Positions 1-7,355 of a stretch of 64,000 bases of DNA are shown here, piece by piece. Location: the NCBI GenBank assembly GCA_910575795.1, contig CAJTGE010000027.1:1-64000 (forward strand), in the 5' to 3' direction. The notes beneath the pieces were generated by a model. That model was not told the DNA's origin, made no database searches, and saw only the letters and a program-made list of their open reading frames with translations. Made by a program: the position numbers and the translations under genes. This DNA comes from Clostridiaceae bacterium. Its GTDB lineage: Bacteria; Bacillota; Clostridia; Lachnospirales; Lachnospiraceae. Positions within the stretch are counted from its first letter, which is position 1, and each line of letters opens with the position of its first letter.

Positions 1-124
1 GTTATTCGTAATTCAATTATACCATCAAGTGCAGGTTTGTGCCTTTTTTATGGACTAAAGTATTGATTTTTCAAGGTTCAGCACACCAATCGGTGTGGGA
101 AGTTTGAGTAAAGTAACAAAAAAA

Positions 125-159
125 GGTAACAGCCTTAGCCGCTGTTACCTTTTTTTTTC
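125..159 (-). terminator. Terminator hairpin overlapping the end of the lgt-like gene
   Basis: The arms GGTAACAGC (125-133) and GCTGTTACC (141-149) form a 9-bp stem with a 7-nt loop, with A runs on the left and T runs on the right, so it could terminate in both directions. The last four sense codons and the stop codon of the lgt-like gene (stop 135-137) lie inside the hairpin, so coding sequence and terminator are shared. Confidence 0.8.
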
Positions 160-905
160 TGTATGCGCGGCGCCGCCGCAAAAAGGGCAATCCCGCCTGC
201 CAGGATAAACAGGGAGATAAACTGGGAGGTCGAGAGCCGCCCCACTGAACCGCGGATCAGATCCCCGCGCAGGAATTCCAGCGCAAAGCGCCCGATGCTG
301 TAGCAGATCAGATACAGAGCCGCCGTCTGACCATCCGCCCTAAGGCGCTTCGAGGCCGCAAGCAGAAGCAGGCAGTGGATAAAGTCCAGCCCGCTTGCCA
401 TGAGCTGCACAGGGAGCAGCGGCACGCCATTGGGCGCAAAATCGGAATTCGTAAAAACAATCGAAAAGGGCGTCTCCATCTGAAGCCCATAACAGCACCC
501 CGCCAGAAAGCAGCCGATGCGCCCAAACCCCTGCGCCAGCGCCACAGCCGGAACCACCAGATCAAAGTAAGCGAAAAAGGGAAGCTTTTTTATCCGGCAG
601 AACAGCCAGCCCCCGAGAACCCCACCGATGATGCCCCCATATACCACAAAGCCGTCCCCCAGATTTAAGAGCATCCCGGGATCCTCGAGTATCTCGTCAA
701 ATACGGTCGCATAGTACAGCAGCTTGGCGCTCACAATCCCTGACACGATCGTATAAAACGCCAGGGAAAGGATGATGTCACTGTCCATGCCCCGCTTCTT
801 TGCACGGTATTCTGTCAGCAGGTAGGCGGCTACAAAGCCAATGCCAATCATCAGCCCGTAGCCGTGTACCGTCAGCCCCCCTATTGTCAATAAATCATTT
901 TTCAT
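135..905 (-). CDS. lgt: Prolipoprotein diacylglyceryl transferase family protein (variant Lgt)
   Basis: A 256-residue polytopic membrane protein of the Lgt family, whose members transfer diacylglycerol from phosphatidylglycerol to the lipobox cysteine of prolipoproteins. The signature region is at residues 128-140 (GRIGCFLAGCCYG), and the C-terminal EFLRGD segment matches the second conserved arginine region. Two positions differ from the E. coli enzyme: the HGG motif reads YGG (residues 89-91), and the Asn of GRxGN is Cys. Such Lgt-like proteins are common in Clostridia, but whether this copy is the housekeeping enzyme or a paralogue cannot be settled here. The start is supported by GGAGGAAG upstream. 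It follows the FMN-binding gene on the same strand after about 60 bp. Confidence 0.8.
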   Translation of the reverse strand: MKNDLLTIGGLTVHGYGLMIGIGFVAAYLLTEYRAKKRGMDSDIILSLAFYTIVSGIVSAKLLYYATVFDEILEDPGMLLNLGDGFVVYGGIIGGVLGGWLFCRIKKLPFFAYFDLVVPAVALAQGFGRIGCFLAGCCYGLQMETPFSIVFTNSDFAPNGVPLLPVQLMASGLDFIHCLLLLAASKRLRADGQTAALYLICYSIGRFALEFLRGDLIRGSVGRLSTSQFISLFILAGGIALFAAAPRIQKKKGNSG

Positions 906-967
906 TTCTTCCTCCGCCCCGCAGGAGCTGTAACAGTTCCAATGATCGGAACCGGTCTGTATCGCTC

Positions 968-1414
968 CTACTGCACAACCACAATAGAAGTATCTCCCTT
1001 TTTCGCCTGTTCTATTACCGCAGCCGATAATTTTGCGAAATTCCCGCCGGAGCTGCTGGCTCCTGACACCGTGTCCACCTCCTGCGGATTCTGTGTTTCA
1101 ATGAGCTGCGCCACATAACTGCGGGTGTATTCATTGGGATATGTGCTGCCTGCAGACAGCATATTCTGCATATATGCATTATCCCACGCCTTGATATACC
1201 CGCTCGGATCCTTTGCATTAAATTCCGCATATACAATCCTGTCATTTTTTACCAGAATACAGAGGTACTCCTTCCATCCATGGGAGTAATCCGCCATTTC
1301 CGCTGTATAAAAGCCGTCCTGCATTTCCTTTGCGCCTGCCCGGCTGACCCAGACTCCCAGCAAAAGCAGCAGGGAAAGAAATACGGCGCCAAAAAAAATT
1401 CGTTTTTTCATCAT
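968..1414 (-). CDS. Secreted FMN-binding domain protein
   Basis: A 148-residue protein with an N-terminal hydrophobic signal or anchor (residues 5-24) and a single FMN-binding domain (PF04205 type). The motif DTVSGAS at 114-120 fits the consensus at which ApbE-type transferases attach FMN covalently to Ser/Thr. There is no lipobox cysteine, so it is either released or held by its N-terminal helix. Extracytoplasmic flavinylated proteins usually carry electrons in respiratory or reductase chains. No partner reductase or apbE is visible nearby, so its electron donor is unknown. The start has AGGAGG six bases upstream. It is co-directional with the lgt-like gene. Confidence 0.8.
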   Translation of the reverse strand: MMKKRIFFGAVFLSLLLLLGVWVSRAGAKEMQDGFYTAEMADYSHGWKEYLCILVKNDRIVYAEFNAKDPSGYIKAWDNAYMQNMLSAGSTYPNEYTRSYVAQLIETQNPQEVDTVSGASSSGGNFAKLSAAVIEQAKKGDTSIVVVQ

Positions 1415-1473
1415 TCCAATCCTCCTCGTCAGGAACTATATATCTCCGGCATCCCGCCGCGCCTGATTTTGTT

Positions 1474-3450
1474 TCATGACGTTAGATGTCCCGGATCCTT
1501 TACCTTCACCCGGGCCACATAGTCTTTCAGGCCCTCTGACTGAGCGAGCGAATCAGCCGCCATCTTATCCGTCTCCTGCGCCAGATCGCGGTTTGCGTCG
1601 GCGATTTCCCGGAGGGACATGAGCTGGGTGTTGACCGTCTTAACGGATCTGGTCTGCTCCTCCACCGTCACAGACAGCCTCTCGGAAATATCGCGGTACT
1701 GCTCCGTCACCTCGCGGATCTGGCCAAACGCGCCTGCCGTCTGATCCGCCGTGTCAAGCCCCTGCCGAATCACCGTTGTGGAATGCTCTATGATATCCAT
1801 GGTCTGATGCAGGGCGTCCGCCGTCTGCCTGGACAGGCGGCCAATCTGAGAGGCGACCACCATAAAGCCGCGCCCCGCCTCTCCCGCTCTCGCCGCCTCA
1901 ATCGAGGCGTTGAGTGACAGGAGGTTCGTCTGATTGGAAATGTCCTCTATCAATTTACTGATCTTTGAGATCTCCGCCACCGCGTCGTGAACTTCGTTCA
2001 TGGTCCTTAACATATCCTGCATATAGCCGGCTCCCAGAGCCGTCTTTTCCTTCGCATTCTCAGAGCATGCCTCGATCTGCCGGGCATTATCCTCGTTCTG
2101 CCGGATGGATGCCTGGATATCATCCATGCTCTTTACAAGCTGCTCAAGCAGCGCAGACTGGTTGACAGAGCCGTCATAAAGCTCCCTGGCGTAGCCTGAA
2201 ACCCCGCTGGAGTTTCGGTTCACCTCCACTGCGGAACGGCTCATCTGCGCCATGGTCTGATTCAGGGACAGGGCGATATGGCTCAGCGAATCGCGGATGG
2301 AGATAAAATCACCGTGAAATCCGTCCGGAATCTCCACCGTATAATCGCCGGCGGCCAGCGCCCCCAGGCATTCCCTGATATCCTGTATGTACAAGTTTAA
2401 GCTTTCAATCGTTTTCGCCAGCGCGGAGGTCAGAATTCTTGTCTCATCATTGCTGGCTGAAGGAACGACTTTCTCTGTCAGGTTCCCGTCCGCCAGCGCC
2501 TGCAGCCGCCCTGTTGCCAGCGACAGGGAACCTGATATTTTCCCCGCCAGGGGAATAATCAGCGCCGCTGATATAAACAGCAGAAGAAGCGTCAGTATGA
2601 TCGTCACAAGCTCTGAAAACAGTAGCGTGCCCATATAATCCACCTGCGGCACATCCACAAGAAGCGACCAGTTCGTCCCGGGAATTGGCGCATAGCCGGC
2701 ATAATGGCGCACGCCGTGCTCACGTATGATCGCAGAACCGGTCTGGAACTCCAGCGCCTTGTCAAACACTCTGGCATTCTTTTCCGAGGGATAAAGCTCA
2801 TACACATTCTGCCGGCCGGCGGCATTTTCCAGCTCGCGATCGCCGATCACGGTTCCGTCCTCATTCAGAATAATCGCAGTCCCGGTATTTCCCAGAATCA
2901 AAAGGCTTAGCACATCATTTAACAGATCATACTTATAGCTTCCCACCAGATAGCCGGTGATCCCTTCCTCATCCTTTAAAGGGACTGCCACACAGAGCTG
3001 CCAGAGGCCCTCCTGCCGGTACGGCTCTCCGATCACCGTACTGCCGGTTTTCTCTATCTGCGCATAGTATCCTGTATCCGCAACCGAATCCGGCGCCGTC
3101 TCATCCCCATAGAGCTTATGTCCCGAGGTATCGTAGGCCGCGAGCCATACAAACTCTATCAGCGTCTCTGCCTCGTCTATGCGCGCCTCCTTCTGCTCCT
3201 TTGTCACGGATTCGGACAGGAACGTATCTTCAGAAGAGAGGGTGTACATCCGCTCTGTCAGGAGATGGAGATTGGAGCTGATATTCTGGGAGGCAATCCT
3301 CGCGGTGATCCGCATGTTATCCAGCAGTATCACATTCGTGGAGCGGATGCTTCCGAATGACATGATCACTGTAATCAGCAGCGCCAGGCAGATGGAAACG
3401 AACATCACATAAAAGATGATTTTGTGGTTTAACGTACGAAACTTTTTCAT
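1474..3450 (-). CDS. Methyl-accepting chemotaxis protein (Cache-HAMP-MCP signal)
   Basis: A 658-residue transmembrane chemoreceptor. It has a first membrane helix at about residues 10-32, a periplasmic-side Cache-like sensor region to about 275, a second helix at about 280-302, a HAMP region and a cytoplasmic MCP signalling domain. The hairpin tip that contacts CheA/CheW is recognisable as TNLLSLNASIEAARAGEAGR, with NASIEA where NAAIEA is more usual. The C-terminus has no CheR-binding pentapeptide. No che or flagellar genes occur in this window, so the receptor is an outlier locus. A sigma-A-type promoter lies upstream (3491-3519). The ligand cannot be predicted. Confidence 0.93.
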   Translation of the reverse strand: MKKFRTLNHKIIFYVMFVSICLALLITVIMSFGSIRSTNVILLDNMRITARIASQNISSNLHLLTERMYTLSSEDTFLSESVTKEQKEARIDEAETLIEFVWLAAYDTSGHKLYGDETAPDSVADTGYYAQIEKTGSTVIGEPYRQEGLWQLCVAVPLKDEEGITGYLVGSYKYDLLNDVLSLLILGNTGTAIILNEDGTVIGDRELENAAGRQNVYELYPSEKNARVFDKALEFQTGSAIIREHGVRHYAGYAPIPGTNWSLLVDVPQVDYMGTLLFSELVTIILTLLLLFISAALIIPLAGKISGSLSLATGRLQALADGNLTEKVVPSASNDETRILTSALAKTIESLNLYIQDIRECLGALAAGDYTVEIPDGFHGDFISIRDSLSHIALSLNQTMAQMSRSAVEVNRNSSGVSGYARELYDGSVNQSALLEQLVKSMDDIQASIRQNEDNARQIEACSENAKEKTALGAGYMQDMLRTMNEVHDAVAEISKISKLIEDISNQTNLLSLNASIEAARAGEAGRGFMVVASQIGRLSRQTADALHQTMDIIEHSTTVIRQGLDTADQTAGAFGQIREVTEQYRDISERLSVTVEEQTRSVKTVNTQLMSLREIADANRDLAQETDKMAADSLAQSEGLKDYVARVKVKDPGHLTS

Positions 3451-3490
3451 GATAATTAAAACCTCTTAAAAGTGTATTTCATAGTAGTTA

Positions 3491-3519
3491 ATCATACCAC
3501 CAACGCAGGGATTGATCAA
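3491..3519 (-). promoter_or_regulatory. Predicted sigma-A promoter of the chemotaxis receptor gene
   Basis: On the minus strand TTGATC (3519-3514) and TATGAT (3496-3491) are separated by exactly 17 bp, about 40 bp upstream of the receptor start codon. Read by eye from the sequence; no other good candidate lies in the gap. Confidence 0.6.
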
Positions 3520-3551
3520 TCTTTATTTTGTATATTGTACCAAAATAGATA

Positions 3552-3580
3552 TTGACATCCTCCCCTTTATTCGCTAGAAT
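3552..3580 (+). promoter_or_regulatory. Predicted strong sigma-A promoter of rpsT
   Basis: A consensus -35 TTGACA (3552-3557), a 17-bp spacer and a near-consensus -10 TAGAAT (3575-3580). It is about 110 bp upstream of the rpsT start, as expected for a strongly expressed ribosomal protein gene. Confidence 0.85.
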
Positions 3581-3688
3581 ATAACAGTATGTTTACATTA
3601 AACTGTCCGTGTCCAGGTTTTGATGCAAACCAAATACAAAATTTAATCTTTTATTTTCATAATCACATATTCAATGGAGGTGTACCAA

Positions 3689-3952
3689 TTGGCAAACATT
3701 AAATCTGCTAAAAAGAGAATTTTAGTCGCAGAGACAAGAGCTGCAAGAAACAAAGCGATCCGTTCCAAGGTTAAAACCGCCTGCAAGAAGGTGGAAGCCG
3801 CGATTGCCGCAGGCGACAAGGCTGCCGCACAGGCTGCGTTATTAGCCGCCACCAGCGAGATTGACAAGGCTGCTTCCAAGGGAGTTTATCACGACAATAC
3901 CGCCTCCCGCAAGGTATCCCGTTTATCAAAGGCTGTGAATACGCTGGCTTAA
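3689..3952 (+). CDS. rpsT: 30S ribosomal protein S20
   Basis: An 87-residue basic protein beginning (M)ANIKSAKKR, the canonical S20 N-terminus. S20 binds 16S rRNA early in 30S assembly. The open frame continues upstream to an ATG at 3674, but the family N-terminus and the GGAGGTG ribosome-binding site (3676-3682) place the start at the TTG at 3689. A TTG start fits the known pattern of translational control of rpsT in other bacteria. It is monocistronic, with its own promoter at 3552 and a strong terminator at 3988. In related Clostridia rpsT often neighbours holA/comEC and gpr/spoIIP. Here those pairs are several to tens of kilobases away. Confidence 0.96.
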   Translation: MANIKSAKKRILVAETRAARNKAIRSKVKTACKKVEAAIAAGDKAAAQAALLAATSEIDKAASKGVYHDNTASRKVSRLSKAVNTLA

Positions 3953-3987
3953 GCGCATGTGAAAGCCGGATTTTTATACGAACCTGA

Positions 3988-4021
3988 AAGAGACTCTGTA
4001 TGGTGTGGCAGAGTCTCTTTT
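3988..4021 (+). terminator. rpsT terminator
   Basis: A perfect 11-bp stem, AAGAGACTCTG (3988-3998) with CAGAGTCTCTT (4009-4019), with a 10-nt loop and a short T run. It also lies just beyond the stop of the convergent TfoX-C gene and may serve both. Confidence 0.85.
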
Positions 4022-4031
4022 GGGTTGTCTG

Positions 4032-4289
4032 TCATTTCTTTAAAAAATCGCTGAACTCCTTTAAATCCTTTTTCGTCTCTTCAGAAAGGGCGTTGAATTC
4101 CATATTCCGCACCGCGCCCTCCAGGGCGTATAAATGCACCAGGCAGACGTTCGGATATGCTTCCTTCAGCTTTACAAACGCCTGCTTCGCGCCTGCCTCC
4201 ATCAGCCTTTCCGGCGAGTCAATCCCGACTGCCGTCAGCTTTCCAGCCATCTCCTTACCGATATTCATCATCAATGTTAATTCTGACAT
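4032..4289 (-). CDS. TfoX C-terminal domain protein
   Basis: An 85-residue protein matching the TfoX C-terminal domain (PF04994 type): an N-terminal helix-hairpin-helix-like stretch with GKEMAGKLTAVGIDSPERLMEAGAKQAF and a helical tail. In gamma-proteobacteria the domain is part of the competence regulator TfoX/Sxy. In Firmicutes it occurs alone and its role is not established. It is convergent with rpsT. The start is preceded by an AGGAGG-like site. The 53 bp upstream of the start lead into a miniature inverted-repeat element. Confidence 0.75.
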   Translation of the reverse strand: MSELTLMMNIGKEMAGKLTAVGIDSPERLMEAGAKQAFVKLKEAYPNVCLVHLYALEGAVRNMEFNALSEETKKDLKEFSDFLKK

Positions 4290-4341
4290 AACCGTTTTCC
4301 TCCTCTGCCCCGATATGGCCGATATTCGTTAAAGAGCGTTC

Positions 4342-4507
4342 CTAGAGCGTGTTTGAAAATTGCTTTCTGGTAGCTGTGCGTGCCACTTTGTGGGAGATTT
4401 GTGCCAAATGAACGCGGCGCAGCGGGCTGCGTTAAGTGAATTTGGCACAAATATACCGCGAAGTGGGGCGTGCAGATGCCAGGAATGAATTTTCAAACAC
4501 GCTCTAG
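4342..4507. mobile_element. Miniature inverted-repeat element with CTAG ends (166 bp)
   Basis: Perfect 20-bp terminal inverted repeats: CTAGAGCGTGTTTGAAAATT at 4342-4361 and its complement at 4488-4507. An inner inverted repeat around TTTGTGCCAAAT/ATTTGGCACAAA makes the whole unit fold into one long hairpin. There is no coding capacity. The ends start and finish with CTAG, so the target duplication is CTAG or TA. The right end supplies the TAG stop codon of the kinase gene (4504-4506). A second element of almost identical length and end design sits at 59841-60007. Confidence 0.8.
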
Positions 4508-5667
4508 TGTAAACTCTCCATCCCCATCAGGTTGTATTTCACATAATCCTCCAGGCCCACTCCCAGGCTGAACAAAATAACCCATACAATAATGCGTACG
4601 ACAAGCGCCGCCTTCTTCGGAAGCAGGAGCACCGGATACAGCCTTCTGTCCCAGTCCGCGACATTAAAGGCGATCAGCGTCGCCGCCCACAGATACAGGG
4701 ACACAGCAATCAGCTCCAAGAAAAATGTGCCCGCAGAAGAGCTGTTCTGCCTCACCATCCCCCAGCCCCCTATCAGCAAAAATGCGTACCCGGCGGCGGC
4801 CGCCGCATTTTTCCTTGATTCTCTTGTCCTGAAACCGGGAATTCCCCGGATGATACGGCCGATGCGGCCCTGCCTTTCATTCTTCCTGGGCGCTTTTTGC
4901 CATACGGGCGCTCCCTTCCATCGCGGGCCTGTCCGGCCAGCCTCTGTCTCAATTGTCCGCTTCAGCTCCTGTATTGTCTGGAACCGGTTCCTCGCGTCTA
5001 TCTCAATGCACCGCCTGATAATGGAGCAGAGCGGATCGGCGCTGTATAAACCCTGGGCCGGCAGATTTCCGGTCAGGAGCTTATTAAGCAGCGCGCCCAC
5101 CGCATAGATATCCGCTCTTGCGTCTGTCTGCATAAAGCCAAACTGCTCCGGCGCGGCATAGCCGGCTGTCCCGAGAATCACAGTGTCCTGTGTCCCGCCC
5201 TCCTTTACCAGCCGGATAATCCCAAAGTCAATGATTTTGACGACCCCGTCATTGGAAATCATAATATTTTCCGGCTTGATATCCCTGTGCACCATACCCA
5301 TATTATGGATCGCAAAAAGGCCGCTGCAGATGTCCCTGATGATATTACACGCCCTTTCCTCCTCAAAAAGGCCGTCCTTCTCCATCTGCTCCGCGAGTGT
5401 GTTTCCATTAATAAACTCTTCGATCACCATGCCTTTTTCATGGTTCCACGCTGCGTCACGGATTTCTGCAATATTCCGGTTCACCAATCCCCTGAGCCTT
5501 CCACAGGCGGCCGCCGACCGGGGATCCATATATTTCTTCACATAAATCTTCCCGTCGCTTTTTTTCTTCACAAGAAACACGCCGGTCTCCGGCTTCCCGC
5601 TAAGGCATGTCAGCTCCTCAAAGCTCTCCTCCAGGTACGCAAGCTTCCAATCCTCCCTCTCCATCAT
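4504..5667 (-). CDS. Membrane-anchored Hanks-type serine/threonine protein kinase
   Basis: About 387 residues. The kinase domain spans roughly 10-270, with HRDIKPEN at 127-134, DFG at 147-149 and APE at 172-174, so the catalytic loop, metal-binding and activation-segment residues are present. The ATP-lysine region is VKKY near 43-46. The glycine-rich loop is not well formed, although activity is still likely. A basic linker is followed by three C-terminal hydrophobic helices, and there are no PASTA repeats, unlike PrkC/StkP. The start was chosen at ATG 5667 (GGGAGA upstream) rather than the longer frame. It is divergently oriented to the HTH gene at 5782. The stop codon is provided by a miniature element, so the original C-terminus may have been altered. 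Confidence 0.88.
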   Translation of the reverse strand: MMEREDWKLAYLEESFEELTCLSGKPETGVFLVKKKSDGKIYVKKYMDPRSAAACGRLRGLVNRNIAEIRDAAWNHEKGMVIEEFINGNTLAEQMEKDGLFEEERACNIIRDICSGLFAIHNMGMVHRDIKPENIMISNDGVVKIIDFGIIRLVKEGGTQDTVILGTAGYAAPEQFGFMQTDARADIYAVGALLNKLLTGNLPAQGLYSADPLCSIIRRCIEIDARNRFQTIQELKRTIETEAGRTGPRWKGAPVWQKAPRKNERQGRIGRIIRGIPGFRTRESRKNAAAAAGYAFLLIGGWGMVRQNSSSAGTFFLELIAVSLYLWAATLIAFNVADWDRRLYPVLLLPKKAALVVRIIVWVILFSLGVGLEDYVKYNLMGMESLH

Positions 5668-5702
5668 TGACTTTTCTCCCAGATAAATGATACTATTGAA
5701 AC

Positions 5703-5747
5703 GTAACAGTTTAGACGGGCAAGAAGATGCCTTGTCTGAACTGTTCC
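5703..5747. repeat. Degenerate GTAACAG-type inverted repeat (45 bp)
   Basis: GTAACAGTTTAGAC at the left is nearly complementary to GTCTGAACTGTTCC at the right. The flanking octamers ATTGAAAC (5695-5702) and ATTTACAC (5748-5755) agree at six of eight positions, consistent with a decayed copy of the GTAA-ended miniature elements found elsewhere in the window. It lies in the divergent kinase/HTH promoter region. Confidence 0.45.
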
Positions 5748-5781
5748 ATTTACACAGATTCTTCAAACGAGGTTTTTGAGC

Positions 5782-6207
5782 ATGAAAAAAACAACCGGCG
5801 AATTATTAGAGCTGTTGAAACGCTCGCCAAACGCATCCTCCTATATTAACGGCGCGTCGGACGATCTGATACAGCCAGTTCCCCTCTCCGACTACCTGGC
5901 CCGCCTGATCCTTGAGAGACATATGAAAAAAAGCAGCCTGATCCGCCCCTCCGGCCTGGATCGCGGCTATGTATACGACATCCTGGCCGGCAAAAAGAAT
6001 CCGTCCCGCGATAAAGTCCTGGCCATCTGCTTTGCGTTTCCGCTCTCTGACGCGGAAACGCAGCAGCTTTTAAAAGCCACCGGCTACGCCCCGCTCTATG
6101 CCCGGCTCGGGCGGGACAGCGTGATTTTATTTGCCCTTCAGCACAGCCTCTCCCTGATCGAGGCAAATAACCTGCTGTACGACATGAATTACCCGATCCT
6201 GGAATAG
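5782..6207 (+). CDS. XRE-like helix-turn-helix regulator paired with the kinase
   Basis: A 141-residue protein with a helix-turn-helix of the Cro/CI type at about residues 38-95, whose recognition segment includes SGLDRGYVYDILAGKKNPSRDK. The C-terminal 45 residues form extra helices with no recognised domain. ATG 5782 was chosen over the TTG at 5776 because GAGG (5769-5772) is nine bases upstream. It is divergent from the Ser/Thr kinase with a shared 114-bp control region, which suggests that it regulates the kinase or is its substrate; that is an inference. Its 3' end overlaps the convergent holA stop by 19 bp. Confidence 0.75.
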   Translation: MKKTTGELLELLKRSPNASSYINGASDDLIQPVPLSDYLARLILERHMKKSSLIRPSGLDRGYVYDILAGKKNPSRDKVLAICFAFPLSDAETQQLLKATGYAPLYARLGRDSVILFALQHSLSLIEANNLLYDMNYPILE

Positions 6208-7190
6208 GACGCCTGTCCCTTCCCGCGCCCGACCAGCAGAAGCTCCACGGCAAGCCTTCCGTCCATACGCCCTGTCTTCACTGCCTCCTCTGCCTCCACG
6301 CATTCATTTACCAGCTCCACAAGCTCCCTCTTTGAAAATGCGCCGGCCTGTGCTGAGAGCTTCCCCGCCACAAACGGGGGAACCTTAAGCTGGGACGCAA
6401 TCTCGCCCCGCCCCTTCTTCTGCTCTGTCAGCTCTTTTACCTGCAGAAGCTGGTTAAACTGCCTGGCAATCAGAAACAGAACACGCATCGGCGGCTCTTT
6501 CAGGGACAGGAGATCCTGAAACAGGCCCATGGCCTGCTTCGTGTTTCCCGCCACCATGGCGTTCACCATCTCAAAGATACGGCTGCTCACCTGGACGCTG
6601 GTAATAGCCTTCACATCCTCCGGCGTGACCACATCCGAGCCCATGGTATACGAGATCAGCTTTTCCAGCTCCATCCAGATCTGTTCCATATCGTCCCCGG
6701 TCCGCTCTAAAAAGAGATTCATTGTCGCGCCTGTCACCTTCCGCCCGTTTCTCGCCAGGATAGAGGCCGCCCAGCGCGCAAGCTGCGCGCTGTCCTGCCG
6801 CTTCATCTCCGCCGCATACCCCAGCTCTTTTACCCGCTTATAAAGCTTACCGCGCTTATCCACCGCCTCCTCCACAAATAAAAGGCAGGTCGTCCCGGGC
6901 ATGGCCGGCAGCCAGGCGGCAAGCTCGTCCGACGCCGCTTTAAAAAAGCCGCTGTCTTCTATCAGAATCAGGCGCTTCTCACTGAAAAACGGCATGGTAT
7001 CCCCAAGGCTTATGATCTCCTTTACATCCAGCCCTTTTCCCTGGAAAGAATGGTAATTCATCGTATCCCCGCCCGTTATGGCTTCCCTTAGCTTTCTTTT
7101 ATAGCTTTGTTTTAAAAATGCCTCCTCTCCGAAGAGAAGGTACGCGGGTTTAAACTGCCGTGTTTTTATATCCTCATTTAATGTCTGCAT
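6189..7190 (-). CDS. holA: DNA polymerase III subunit delta
   Basis: A 333-residue clamp-loader delta subunit (AAA+-like fold, no Walker A, as usual for delta). It helps open the beta sliding clamp and load it on DNA. Recognisable segments are PAYLLFGEEAFLKQSYKRKL near the N-terminus, FFSEKRLILIED in the middle, and the C-terminal collar with MRVLFLIARQFNQLLQVKEL. The frame opens upstream, but ATG 7190 has AGGGAG six bases before it. It sits downstream of comEC, the usual Firmicutes order, separated by a 144-bp miniature element. The 3' end overlaps the convergent HTH gene. Confidence 0.93.
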   Translation of the reverse strand: MQTLNEDIKTRQFKPAYLLFGEEAFLKQSYKRKLREAITGGDTMNYHSFQGKGLDVKEIISLGDTMPFFSEKRLILIEDSGFFKAASDELAAWLPAMPGTTCLLFVEEAVDKRGKLYKRVKELGYAAEMKRQDSAQLARWAASILARNGRKVTGATMNLFLERTGDDMEQIWMELEKLISYTMGSDVVTPEDVKAITSVQVSSRIFEMVNAMVAGNTKQAMGLFQDLLSLKEPPMRVLFLIARQFNQLLQVKELTEQKKGRGEIASQLKVPPFVAGKLSAQAGAFSKRELVELVNECVEAEEAVKTGRMDGRLAVELLLVGRGKGQASYSRIG

Positions 7191-7211
7191 CTTCATCTCC
7201 CTGAACAAAAC

Positions 7212-7355
7212 GTAACAGTTCAGCCTTCGACTCCGCGAGGTGTTTTTTGTGAGCGAAGGTCACAGAAAACCCGAGGCTGCAAGCGCGATATTGTGCAGAA
7301 AACACAATTTCTGTGCATCATTTATTGCAGTTTAGCCGGGAGGCTGAACTGTAAC
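7212..7355. mobile_element. GTAA-ended miniature element (144 bp) with perfect 8-bp target duplication
   Basis: The ends GTAACAGTTCAGCCT (7212-7226) and AGGCTGAACTGTAAC (7341-7355) are inverted repeats with one mismatch. The octamer AACAAAAC flanks both sides (7204-7211 and 7356-7363), a perfect target-site duplication. There is no coding capacity. GTAA ends and 8-bp duplications are the hallmarks of IS66-family transposition. The comEC stop codon (7332-7334) lies inside the element. Confidence 0.85.
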
